Assembly (NCBI GenBank): GCA_020636405.1
Contig: JACJXW010000006.1
Span: 806,001-870,000 of the forward strand
DNA length: 64,000 bases
Direction: 5' to 3'
DNA from: Lewinellaceae bacterium
Lineage (GTDB): Bacteria > Bacteroidota > Bacteroidia > Chitinophagales > Saprospiraceae
Under the pieces are notes generated by a model. The model was not told the DNA's origin. It made no database searches and was given only the letters and a program-made list of their open reading frames with translations. The translations under genes and the position numbers were made by a program. Every line of letters begins with the position of its first letter. Within the stretch, counting starts at the first letter, position 1. Positions 18,526 to 28,076 of the stretch are shown one piece after another.

Positions 18526-20112
18526 TCATTCGCGTTCCATCCTTTCCATCCCCGGCTGGCGGATCTCATACCCCTCATCCTCCTTGGCCTTTTTCACCAT
18601 CTCCCGCACGTCGGTAGCAGTTGTTTGGCGTCGTAGACGATCCCGTCCTTGATGGTGTACTTCACGCCGCCCACCCGGGCGACGGTATTGTCGTCCATCA
18701 GTTTGATGGCGCCGGTGCCGTAGAGCACTTTCAGGTTTTGCAGTGGGTTCTCCTCTACGATCACAAAATCCGCCAGCTTCCCAACTTCTACGGTGCCGAT
18801 CTCGCTGTCTGCCCCCAGGGCTTCGGCTCCGTTCAGGGTGGCGGAGCGGATGACCTCCAGGGGATGGAAGCCCGCCTCGCGCAGCAGCTCCAGTTCGCGG
18901 ATATAGGCGAAGCCGTAGAGCTGGTAGATGAAGCCCGAATCGGATCCGGTAGTGACGCGCCCGCCCCGGTTCTTGTATTCGTTGATGAACGTCATCCACA
19001 GGCGGTAGTTCTCTTTCCATGCCACCTCCTCTTCGGTGCCCCAGAAGTGCCAGTAGGAACCATGGCTGATGCGGCTGGGCATATAGAAGCGCCAGAGGGA
19101 GGGCAGGGTGTATTCTTCGTGCCACTCCAGGCGGCGGGTACGGTGCAGGTCGCGGCTGGCCTCGTAGATGTTGAAGGTGGGGTCGATGGTGAAATCGAGG
19201 GCGAGCAGTTCGTCCATCACCTTGTTCCAATGATCGGAATAGGGTGGGGCACTATGTTTCCATAACCTGCCGGTATCGGCGAAGCGGTGTTGCTCGTTCT
19301 GGTAGTTGTAGTCAAGGGGTAGTCCTGTACTGTCCGGTCGTTGAAAAGCGCTTCCGGCAGCCCGTACCAGTGTTCCATGCTGGTCAGTCCGGCGCGGGCA
19401 GAGTGCAGGGCGTTCCAGCGTACCACATCCATCTGAGCGTGGTGGCAGGCGGAGCGCATACCAGCTTTTGTTCTCGTCGAGCGCGGCGGCTTATGATATT
19501 GGGCGGAGCGCCGAAGAATTTAATGCCGTCCGCTCCGTTCCGGGCGTTTTGGCGCACCCATTCCCGGTATGCTCCGGGGTGCTGATGGGCTCCTCGCTGC
19601 CCTGTCCGAAGACGGTATAGGCGTAGATGCGGGGGCAGTGATCTCATTTTGGCGCTGCGCTCCCGGTGCTTCAGCACCCAATCCAGTCCGTTGCTACTGG
19701 CGGGGTCGCGGATGGTGGTAATGCCGTGCCCCATCCAGAGCTTGAAGACGTATTCCGCATCGGCGCCCTGCCCCTTGCCGCCGATATACCGTGGAGGTCG
19801 ACGAAGCCGGGCAGCAGGTAAAAGCCTTCGCAGTCCAGCTCGCGCCCGCCTTCTTTGAGTTGTACTGTCTTTGGCGTCGATGGGCACGCCCGGGTTGCCC
19901 ACCACTTCGATCTGTTTGATCCGGTTGCCCTCCACGACGATGTCGATGGGTACGCAGGGCGGAGCTCCGTTGCCGTTGATCAGGGTAATGCCGCGGATGA
20001 TGAGCTGGTTGTAAATATTCGCCCTCTTGCCGGTAAGCGCTTCTTGGACCTGGGCGTGGAGGTTGAAACCAAGGAATAGAAGAAGGAAAACGAAGCTGTA
20101 GTTTTTCGCCAT
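18526..20112 (-). pseudogene. Secreted amidohydrolase, reading frame broken
   Basis: From ATG 20112 a signal peptide (YSFVFLLLFLGFNLHAQ) leads into the N-terminal strand domain of amidohydrolases (LIIRGITLINGNGAPP, DIVVEGNRIKQIEVVG). The TIM barrel follows in pieces (GHGITTIRDPA, GADGIKFFGAPPNIIS), and the C-terminal part is intact at 18594-19220 (GGRVTTGSDSGFIYQLYGF, SATLNGAEALG, KLADFVIVEENPLQNL). About five frame changes lie between. The family splits imidazolonepropionase-like and Xaa-Pro-type substrates, so the substrate is open. It is a distant relative of the gene at 36468-39742. Real decay and consensus error cannot be separated here. Confidence 0.65.
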
Positions 20113-20828
20113 AGCTGGGGAAGTGTCGTTGATTAAAGTGGAGCAGCACTCCATGGCTGCTAATGCAAAGGTGCAAAAGCTTCGCGTTTTTTCCCTGCTA
20201 TGGTTTCATTTTTGACGCTATTTTTAGCGTGAGGTACCTAATTCAGTCAGCTCGTACCTTTCCTCCTTCAGCGGATGCCCTGACACGGAAGGTTGGCGGC
20301 ACGTTTTTTTATGTCATAAAGGTACTCGTTTTTGATAGGCAAATTGGCGTTTGTAATGTGCTGATTTTCAAGGGGGATTTTTGGTGGATTTGGGAGGCCT
20401 TTTTTGATAAGGGGTGGGAGGCTAGTTGTACTTACCATCACAAGTGGCCCAAGATGCCGGATGAACTTGAACAGCTTTAATAAGAATCTCTACTTTTCAA
20501 TGGTTGCGGCTTAGGGGAAGAGGAAACAACCCAACGTTCCAGTATTTTATGAACTAAATCATGGGCATCCTTGAACGGTGAGCTGATGAGAAGGAACGGA
20601 AGCTCCGGATTGGAGGCCTGGGAACCCGCAGCGTGGGCCATTACCAGGGCGTACCTCATGGGGCAGTGCAGGTTGCCGTGGTTCTCCAGAAGGAAGCAGG
20701 AGGACAGGCCGCCCCGCATATCAGTCTGCACCAACGCACCACCTGCGTGGCCGGCCGAGCAACGCTACATTCCGCCAAAAGGCACTGCCCAAACGGAAAG
20801 TTGCTTGTTAGCCGCGTATTCAGGCTCT
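20113..20828. other. Intergenic region, one doubtful small frame
   Basis: 716 bp with no recognised gene. A - strand frame at 20477-20734 has a protein-like C-terminal half (ELPFLLISSPFKDAHDLVHK) but no family match and no good start. A + strand frame at 20163-20480 is judged spurious. No hairpin or promoter of note. Confidence 0.4.
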
Positions 20829-21359
20829 TCAGAAAATAAAATTCGTATTGATCCCATAATGCCCCTGGTAGTAATTGCTGATCAGCCAGATGAGAGAAAG
20901 CAACAGAAATACCACCGGCGGCAGGACGGATACCCCACCCTTATCCTGCAGCACCTCTTTTTGCTCTTCCGGGGCTATAGTGTTCAGTATTTTCTCCACC
21001 TGGCGCTTGCAGTGCAGGAGGTAGAGGCGGTTGGCCGACAGCCCCAGGATCAGGTGCAGGATGGCCACCCGGGTAAAGAAAAATACGGTCTCGTACAGCC
21101 AGAAGCCAAGGCCTGACCACCGCAGCAGCCCCAGAACGAAGAACAGGACTACGTAAAGGACAGTTTCCCGAAACATTTGCCGGTACAACAGCCAGAACGG
21201 GCCCAAGGCCAGTGCCCAGGGATGAAAACTTAGCGCCCTTTCATCCTGCAGGCGAGCCCATTGTTCGAGGTAATATACCTTTTCCGGCCCGATGTATTCC
21301 GCCAGGCAGGCCTCTTCTATAGATGGCTCGGATTCCGGAAGGTCTAATATGTTTTTCAT
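20829..21359 (-). CDS. DUF2628-like membrane protein
   Basis: 176 aa from ATG 21359 (MKNILDLPESEPSIEEAC); a start at 21455 would add 32 residues of unlike composition. The motif FHPWALALGPFWLLYRQMF followed by two hydrophobic helices (TVLYVVLFFVLGLLRWSGL, VAILHLILGLSANRLYLLHC) and a third near the C-terminus (VLPPVVFLLLSLIWLI) fits the DUF2628 family of small inner-membrane proteins. Function unknown. It is divergent from the CHAT gene with 170 bp between the starts, so shared regulation with the conflict locus is possible. Confidence 0.65.
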   Translation of the reverse strand: MKNILDLPESEPSIEEACLAEYIGPEKVYYLEQWARLQDERALSFHPWALALGPFWLLYRQMFRETVLYVVLFFVLGLLRWSGLGFWLYETVFFFTRVAILHLILGLSANRLYLLHCKRQVEKILNTIAPEEQKEVLQDKGGVSVLPPVVFLLLSLIWLISNYYQGHYGINTNFIF

Positions 21360-21529
21360 GTCAGTCCAGGCTTGCCAGGTTCTGGCGCGAGGCAGAATTA
21401 CGTAATTTTTTGAATCTTTTCGAACATTACCCAGTAATTTATTGGGAGTATCCATTAGAAAATTCCCGAAAAACAGGGATAATTACAGATTGATTGCTTT
21501 ATTAAGAGAATAATTCCGACCGTATACTT

Positions 21530-23434
21530 ATGGCTCAACACGCTGACATCATGATCCTGGGCATGGCCAATACCCCTGCCGACTACCTCGCGCAGGTGCA
21601 GGCGGAGGTGGAAGGCATCCGGGTAGCCCTGGCCAAGGCGCGCCAGCAAAACCTCTGCGACCTCAGGGAGTTGAGCCAGTTTACCCTGGAGAAGATGTTC
21701 GACGAGTTCAATGACCTGAACCAGTCGCGCCGCATCAGCATATTGCACTATACCGGCCACTCCCAGGCCACCGGGCTCCTGACCGTGGAGGACGGAAAGG
21801 CCAAGCTGCTCCACGCCGACAAACTGCGCATCCTGCTGCAGGCCCAGAACAACCTGAAGTTCGTTTTTCTGAACAGCTGCTTCTCGGAGGCCATCGCCGA
21901 ACAACTGGTGGATGCCGGCGTGCCCGTGGTTATTGGTACGGACAGCGGCGTGAAGGACGCGGCGGCCAAAAGGGTTGCCGTGAAGTTCTACGAGATCCTG
22001 GGCGGCGGCAGCAAGACCATCCGGCAGGCCTTCGAACTGACTCAATTGTATTTTGAGCACCATAAGGACGAAGACGATTCCCCCTTCCGCGGTTTCGACC
22101 TGGGTAGTGATTATCCCTGGCGCCTTTTTTATAAGGAAGAAACGGCGGCAGGCTGGCGCCTGGTCCCGGAGAGCGTCGTCGATCAACTGGAACGTTCCCA
22201 GGGGCTGCGCAAGCTGCTCATCGTCCGGGACGACAGCGAAAAGGCGGGCCATTTCAGCCATGCCCTGAGGATTGCCCTTTCCGGGTTGAATAACCTGATG
22301 GCCTATGACATCTGGCAGGTAGCCGAAGAAGCCAGCCCTGACCGCCGCCGCTATGCCATCGAGGAGGCCGATGTGATCGCCTATCTGGCTATGCCCGAAC
22401 TTCAGGGCGGACTGGAGGGGCCGCTCTCGTGGGCAAAACCGCTGCTAAACCCTGCGAAAAGCCATTTCATCATCGCCGGGGCCGGCCATGTGCCCAGCAC
22501 CCGCCAGTATTTGCAAAATGCAGGAATGGTAGCCGCTAACAACCCGCCGGTGATCCTTTCCGAATTGATGACCCTGGAGCAACTAAAAAATGCGATCGAC
22601 CTCGATACCATTTTCCGCGAACTGTTTTTCAAAAAGCTGATCGAACTCATCGGCGTAGGAGGGGATAAGGAACAGCTGATGTCGGCTTTTGGCGCCCTCA
22701 ACTTTGTAGAGCAAAAGCAGGCGTTCGACTTCGACGACCACCAGAAAAAGGTAAACTTCATCCTCATCGAGGGCACTCCGCTGTGCGGCCACGAGTTGCT
22801 GATCCGCAGGATACTGGCTTACAACGGCCTTGCCTCAGGCGGGCAGAGCAAACCGGTGCACATCAACGTCAAAAAGCTGGTGCCCAGCGGTTTCAATGAA
22901 TTGTATCTCTGGGTATTGCTGAATCAGAACCTGGTGGGCACCATGTCGTTGAACCCGGACCGGGAGGCGGTCTGCCGCACTATCACCCAGCGCCTGCAAC
23001 AGGAAGACCTGGTGGTCATTCTCAACGAAGTGGAAGAAGTGGCCCTGCCGGAGCTCAAGCAGATGATCCTCAACCTGTGGAAAGCCCTCAACGATTTCCT
23101 GCCTCAGGGGGATACCGGAAACCGCTTGTTCATGATCTTTGTCCATACGGGCTACCGGCCGGATCATTGCTGTGTGTCCGAAGTTACGCTGCAGGCCCAA
23201 AATCCGGTCTGCCATGCTGTTCCCATGCCTGCCATACAACCCCTGGCGGCCGATATTTTCAATACCTGGTATATCGACGAGAGCCAGCACTTTTTGCCCG
23301 ACAGCCCCTTCCGGAAAAAGATCCAGCAAAATAAGAACGATATATTGCAGAAGAAATACATCAAGAAAGTTGTAGAAGAGATCTGTATCTTACTCGAGTG
23401 CCCGGAGGTCTACGACGAGGTCTTCAAATTATAA
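21530..23434 (+). CDS. CHAT protease with probable inactive-STAND domain
   Basis: 634 aa, intact. The N-terminal CHAT (caspase-like) domain carries the catalytic dyad as H77 in LHYTGHS and C117 in FLNSCFS, followed by GVPVVIGTDSGVKDAAA. Residues about 213-330 (RKLLIVRDDSEKAGHFS, EEADVIAYLAMPEL) form a Rossmann-like module of TIR-like flavour. Residues about 385-634 resemble the inactive-STAND (iSTAND) P-loop-derived domain seen in bacterial conflict proteins (FILIEGTPLCGHELLIRRIL keeps the shape but not the Lys of a Walker A). The next gene, a MoxR ATPase, starts 15 bp downstream, so they form one operon. Inferred role: a protease effector or regulator activated when the partner ATPase senses a threat. 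Confidence 0.8.
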   Translation: MAQHADIMILGMANTPADYLAQVQAEVEGIRVALAKARQQNLCDLRELSQFTLEKMFDEFNDLNQSRRISILHYTGHSQATGLLTVEDGKAKLLHADKLRILLQAQNNLKFVFLNSCFSEAIAEQLVDAGVPVVIGTDSGVKDAAAKRVAVKFYEILGGGSKTIRQAFELTQLYFEHHKDEDDSPFRGFDLGSDYPWRLFYKEETAAGWRLVPESVVDQLERSQGLRKLLIVRDDSEKAGHFSHALRIALSGLNNLMAYDIWQVAEEASPDRRRYAIEEADVIAYLAMPELQGGLEGPLSWAKPLLNPAKSHFIIAGAGHVPSTRQYLQNAGMVAANNPPVILSELMTLEQLKNAIDLDTIFRELFFKKLIELIGVGGDKEQLMSAFGALNFVEQKQAFDFDDHQKKVNFILIEGTPLCGHELLIRRILAYNGLASGGQSKPVHINVKKLVPSGFNELYLWVLLNQNLVGTMSLNPDREAVCRTITQRLQQEDLVVILNEVEEVALPELKQMILNLWKALNDFLPQGDTGNRLFMIFVHTGYRPDHCCVSEVTLQAQNPVCHAVPMPAIQPLAADIFNTWYIDESQHFLPDSPFRKKIQQNKNDILQKKYIKKVVEEICILLECPEVYDEVFKL

Positions 23435-23449
23435 ATTTCATTGATTAGC

Positions 23450-24468
23450 ATGATCCAGGAAAAGAACTACCAACGCTATGAAGGTAAAAAGCTGCTGAAA
23501 GCTACCCCCACGCTGAGCTACAAACCCGAAGAGCTGAAGGGCGAGGTCAGGGAGCAGAAAAAGGTGTTGGAAGAGAAAATCGCACCCTACTTTCCCAGCG
23601 AGGCCCTGAAAGATGCCGTGGAATACGCCCGCATCCTCCAACGCCCGCTATTGCTGCGGGGAGAGCCGGGCTCGGGCAAGACCCGCCTGGCACAGGCAGT
23701 GGTATATGAACTCTATGGCAAGGACTATAGAAAGCAATACTTCGAGTGGTACATCAAGTCGTCCACCAAAGCCAGAGACGGTATTTACACTTTCGACCAC
23801 CTGGTACCTGCCTGCGCGATGTAGAGCTGGCGCGCCACAAGAACAACAGTAAGTCGCAACCGGAAAAAGAGGACCTCTTCAAATATCGCTCCTTCGGTAC
23901 GCTGGGACAAGCTTACCTCGCTTCAAGATCCGACGCGCCGGCTATTCTGCTCATCGACGAGATCGACAAAGGCCGACCTGGATTTTCCCAACGACCTGCT
24001 GTTCGAGCTGGAACAGAAGCGCTTCTTCGTCGAGGAAACCAGTGAGGAGATCGTCGCCGAGTACCCGCCGCTGATCTTCATCACCAGCAATGACGAAAAG
24101 GACCTGCCCAACGCTTTCCTGCGCCGCTGTGTGTTCTTCTACATCGATTTCCCCGGGGAAGAACTGCTCATGGATATTGCCAAGGCGAATGCTGCAAACT
24201 GGGTAAAAACAGTACGAAAAGTGCCATGCCGGAAAAGCTGGTCGAGGATATCGTCCAACGCTTCCGGCAGTTGTACGCCGATATGAAGAACAACCCCAAT
24301 ACCGACAAGGCGCCTTCCACCAGCGAGCTGATCGACTGGCTGCGGGTGTTGTACTATCGATTCCTGCAGGGCAAACTGGAAGGAGAGAGCCTGCCCAAGG
24401 GGGAATTGCCCCATCCGGAAGTCTTGCTCAAGAGCCTGGACGATTATAAGGCACAGGTCAATAAATAA
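23450..24468 (+). CDS. MoxR-type AAA+ ATPase, three frameshifts
   Basis: Start at ATG 23450 (a TTG three codons earlier is unlikely). Corrected, the product is about 340 aa. Walker A is GEPGSGKT (about residue 75), Walker B ILLIDEIDK, sensor 1 FITSND, and the Arg finger FLRRC. A C-terminal lid domain follows (EKLVEDIVQRFRQLYADMKNN). Frame breaks: 23803-23808 (GGTACC; GGTC restores LVCLRDVELARHK), 23971-23972 (extra G after AAA) and about 24195 (one base short). All are one- or two-base events at simple sequence, so the gene is probably intact in the organism. MoxR ATPases act as chaperones or switches for vWA partners, and the next gene encodes one. Confidence 0.75.
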
Positions 24469-24475
24469 CATATCT

Positions 24476-25671
24476 ATGCCGGCATCCAAAGCTCCTCACA
24501 GCCTCATCTTCTACCGCTTCTTCCAGCGCCTGCGCCAGGAGGTAGGGATAGAACTGGATGCGCGGCAGTACCGCAACTTCCTGCACTGCCTCCTCCTGGG
24601 TACGGTAAAGGACAAGGCGGATATGCTGGAGCTGTGTAAAACCATGTGGCTTACCCGCCCGCAGTTTCGCCCCCGGTTCGAAGAGATCTTCGAGGAAGTA
24701 CCGCCGAGCTGCCCCAATATTGGGCTCATTTTGTGGAGGAGGCCCGTATGGTTCAGCAGAAGGGAGCGCAGCCGGTTGCGGAGGCCTACCAGTGTCCCCG
24801 CCCGATAAACCGGAGCCGCCCCGCCCGGAGGTGAAACCACAGGAAAGAACCGAAGCCCCCCCGCTGGTACCAGCCGCCACCGGAACTCCCGGCAGATAAA
24901 ACTGCCGCCTGGCAGGAAGTGGAACTGCTCTTCGATGAAGGCGGCGAAGGGGCGCCGGCGTGCAGAAAGAAGAGCGGGAACTGCCCTCTCAGTTGGAAAC
25001 GCCCTTCCTCTTTTCGGAGCAGAAGTATCTTCCCTTCCAGCAGCGGCGGGTAAACAGTCGTGGCGGAGGCTCAAACAGCAGAGCTTTCGCGAGTCTACCG
25101 AGGAGGTCAACGTCCCGGAAACGGTTCAGGCGCTGGCGCGAAACGGGTTTTTCTACGAACTGGTATTCGAAACCCGAAAGGTCAGCCGCCAGCATTTTGT
25201 GGTGTTACTGGACCACGGCGGTTCCATGACGCCCCATCATTACCTGTTCAGGTTCTTCATCCAGGGGCTAAGGGAAAGTACCCTTTATACGAAGATCGAA
25301 ACCTATTATTTTACCAATTATCCGCTCTACCAACTGGGTAATCAGGCTTGCCCGAATACCGGTTTTCACCAATATGGAGCATACCGCTTCAGTCTCCTTG
25401 AGTAGTTTGCTGGCTGGTTGGGATAAAAATACCGTGGTGCTCTTCCTCAGCGATGCCGGAGCCGCCCACGAGGGCATGAACTCCAGCCGCGTACAGGTGA
25501 CCATGGAATTGCTGAACCGCCTGGAAGGGAAAGTGGAGCACGTGCTCTGGTTCAACCCGCTGCCCCGGAAATTCTGGAAGGGTAGCGCTGCTGCGTTTTT
25601 TCAGCGGCGTCGTGCCTATGATGGAATGTACAGAGGCGGGTATCGCGGAGGCGGTGGGGCGGATCAGGTGA
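24476..25671 (+). CDS. vWA-domain protein of the MoxR system, several frameshifts
   Basis: N-terminal helical domain MPASKAPHSLIFYRFFQRLR through residue about 85 is in frame; a Pro-rich linker follows; then a C-terminal von Willebrand A domain: FVVLLDHGGSMTPH (MIDAS-like DxGGS), TYYFTNYPLYQ and VVLFLSDAGAAHEGM (second MIDAS part). Breaks are near 24700-24780, 24866 (GGTACC; GGTC gives PAGQPPPELPADKTAAWQEV), 24960-25055, 25340 and a T6 run at 25596-25601 (T5 gives FFSGVVPMMECTEAGIAEAV). With T5 the stop is TGA at 25669-25671. It lies 7 bp after the MoxR gene; MoxR plus vWA is a known functional pair. Confidence 0.65.
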
Positions 25672-25821
25672 GGAAGTGTAGATGTGTAAGTGTGGGCTTA
25701 CAGGGAGGCAGCCTGCGGCGCTGTTCGGAATTCGGTGTTCGCTATTCGCCAGCCTGCGGGACACAATGCAGCCCTCAACAATTTGACAATATGACAATAT
25801 AGCAATACAACATCCAGCACG

Positions 25822-26394
25822 ATGCCACCAACCCTACAACTCACCGGCGCCATCGACGCCAACCGCCTGGAGCGCTACCTGAAGCGCCACCCGGGGAGGG
25901 CTACCTTTGGCTGGTATGCCATGCCGCCTTTTTGTGGCGCTGACGCCGGTATGCTCTACCGCCTGTGGGTCAACTTCAAGTACGACGAGAAGGGTGAAGG
26001 GCTGGACATACCGCTGGATGCCGTTTCCAACTTGTTGAATTCCCCGTTGTGCCGCGAACTGGGGCAGGAGGTGTACGAGATCCACGAAAGCCTTCGAGCG
26101 CCTCTGCTCAACCACCTGCGGAAAACAGGGCGCTTTGGCAGCCCCGCCTGCATCGCCTGGCCCGTTTCCTGCTGGTACTATCTGGACTACTGCGGAGAGG
26201 AATTGCCTTCTCCTGCCTTTGCCGAGTACCAGCGGTGGACGGTAAAGATACCTATCTCAAACCGGAACTGGTAGCAACGCCTCCTGGATGCCTTTACCGA
26301 AACGGTAGATGGGAAAGCCGCAGCGAGTTCCGTGGAAGTGTACCTCAACTGGGTCAGCAGCCGGGCGGGGAAGAGGAACGCACCGGTGGAGTAG
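25822..26394 (+). pseudogene. Unknown protein of the conflict locus, frame broken
   Basis: The first 110 residues are clean (starting MPPTLQLTGAIDANRLERYL, with WYAMPPFCGADAGMLYRLW). After about 26140 the likely protein moves through two other frames (YYLDYCGEELPSPAFAEYQ, KDTYLKPELVA, LLDAFTETVDGKAAASSVEV) to a TAG at 26392-26394, giving roughly 190 aa. No family recognised, no membrane segment. It follows the vWA gene on the same strand after 150 bp that contain short CGGTGTTCGC-type repeats, and is placed in the conflict operon by position only. Confidence 0.5.
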
Positions 26395-27384
26395 ATCCAC
26401 TGGCGGTCGCCGAGCAACTGGTCCGCGGCATGCGCAATTATCAGAAAGGGGCAAGAGCGGAGGCGATCGAAGCATTGAGAGAACTGGCGGACCACATCAA
26501 AACCGGCGGCAGCGCCAGCCCGTCACTATATCGCACCAAGATACCGGAGGACATACTGGAGCTGATCAAGCCCGGGTAGGGCGTGGAGGTAGAACTGGAG
26601 CCGAAAGGTACCGTTCGGGCCTCCTGGTGGCGCTGGGTAAGATCGCCTCCTACCAGGCGCCGGAACTGGTAAGGCCGGTACCAATGACCCACCTCGTCCA
26701 GAAACAGCTCAAGGTATTGTTGGCGGAACGGCAATCAGAGGTGGTTGTTTTTATCGGATAGCGCCGCTACCAAAGAGGCTGTCCTCCAGCAATGGGCACA
26801 AATGGTGGAGCAGGTACCAAACCGGAAGACCACCTCCTGTTCTACTTCAGCGGGCATGCGGAAAACAGAAACGGACACTATCTCATCCTGTACGATTATG
26901 AAGACCAGCGTATGTCTAAAGTACAGAGTGTCCGGACCGTAACGGGAGGCGTTATCCGGGAGGCGGAATTTCGGGACCTATCGGCTTCCTGTCGGGGTAC
27001 ATCACCCTGGTGCTGGACACTCATGCCGGCAGCGAAGGCTGGCTCGACCTGAGCAACGATAAAAACGTCATCCTGTCCGCCACCCTGCCCGAACAGATGT
27101 CCTACGAGCAGCCCTTTGATGGAGTTGCCCACTACCATATTCAGCCAGGCCTGCTCGAAGTGCTGGGCGAGTACGGTACCGGAGCAATAAGTGGGTGGTG
27201 CGCAAAGCGGGGAGTGGATGGAGCGTTCGGTACCAGCAGCAGCAGTACTCTGGTTCTGGGCAGCCCAGCCGCCCGGCGGCGTACCATAGTGGGGCAGGGG
27301 GTGTCCGAACGCCCGGACGTCGACTATCTGTTCGACCTGTTGCAGGCCAATGGGTACCTGGAGCGCATACCGGACAGGGGGTGA
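26392..27384 (+). pseudogene. Caspase-like (C14) protein with N-terminal helical adaptor, frame broken
   Basis: A helical segment (AVAEQLVRGMRNYQKGARAE, ADHIKTGG) resembles an effector-associated adaptor domain. The caspase p20-like domain follows: GLLVALGKIASYQAPEL, SDSAATKEAVLQQWAQM, the catalytic-His motif HLLFYFSGHAEN and then ITLVLDTHAGSEGWLDL, where the catalytic Cys would be expected between T and H (DTCHAGS-type) but is absent. Frame breaks include GGTACC at 26813-26818 and 27175-27180; GGTC restores EQVKPEDHLLFYF and GEYGRSNKWVVRKAG. The start codon is not clear. As given it cannot be an active cysteine protease. Confidence 0.55.
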
Positions 27385-27411
27385 ATACCGTTCTGGAAAC
27401 CGGCTGGGCCT

Positions 27412-28030
27412 AAGTTTGCCGCTGCCTATGCGCTCCCGGAAGAACTGGATCTTTCCCGGCAACCGGATGTAGAAAAAGCAATAGCCTATCTGGAAAAGGC
27501 CTTGATCTTCAAAGGAAAGGACGGTACTTTCCTTAACTGTTCCCGCAATGCCCGATGCAGAGCGGGAGTTGTTCCAGCTGGAATTGTCCCTGGAGGAAAT
27601 ACTCGGCATCCCCGTACATATTAACCGAAAAAGCAAGACGATGGCGATCCGGCAACCCGATAGCGAAGCCTTCAACCACCTCGATTATTTTGGCGAGAGC
27701 CAGGTGATCCTGGTGCCGATCCACGAGAGCCGGATCGGAGAGGAGGGCTATGAGCGGATGCTACGGGATGCCCGCCACTTCGCCGATACGTACGACAAGA
27801 TCCTGGTGGGAGTGCTGGAGGCGTACTGCACCTATTCTGATCATCCTATCCTGGGGAATATTCCGGTTTTACCTATCGGAGAGGCAGGTTCGGGAACGGT
27901 GCCACGTCCTCTGACGGTTTACGAAAGCCGGGAGGAAGCCTGGCGGGCAGTAGCCCAGGGGCTGGCGGAATTGCTGGAATCCTACCGGTACCGTTCTGGC
28001 AGCAAGGCATCCGGGGAAGCGTGTTTTTGA
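27412..28030 (+). CDS. TIR-like/effector segment, probably N-terminal part of the next gene
   Basis: The clean frame is 27548-28030 (MPDAERELFQLELSLEEILG). An in-frame extension upstream (ALPEELDLSRQPDVEKAIAY) appears if GGTAC near 27514 is read GGTC. The core ESQVILVPIHESRIGEEGYE, DKILVGVLEAYCTYSDHPIL and PLTVYESREEAWRAVAQGLA recalls the second half of a TIR-type fold, but this is tentative. Shortening GGTACC at 27987-27992 by one base removes the stop and joins this frame to the 28077 frame (RSVLAARHPGKRVFDKERNA), so both are probably one protein. Confidence 0.5.
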
Positions 28031-28076
28031 TAAGGAAAGAAACGCCTGGTGCTTCGATAAGGGGCGGAGAGATGGG

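Noticed and set aside
20163..20480. 105-aa + strand gene
   Set aside because: Runs from the leader of the amidohydrolase gene; composition is unlike neighbouring proteins and no domain is visible.
23971..23972. Programmed frameshifting in the MoxR gene
   Set aside because: Three unrelated small indels at simple sequence, no slippery heptamer with downstream structure, and similar errors throughout the region.
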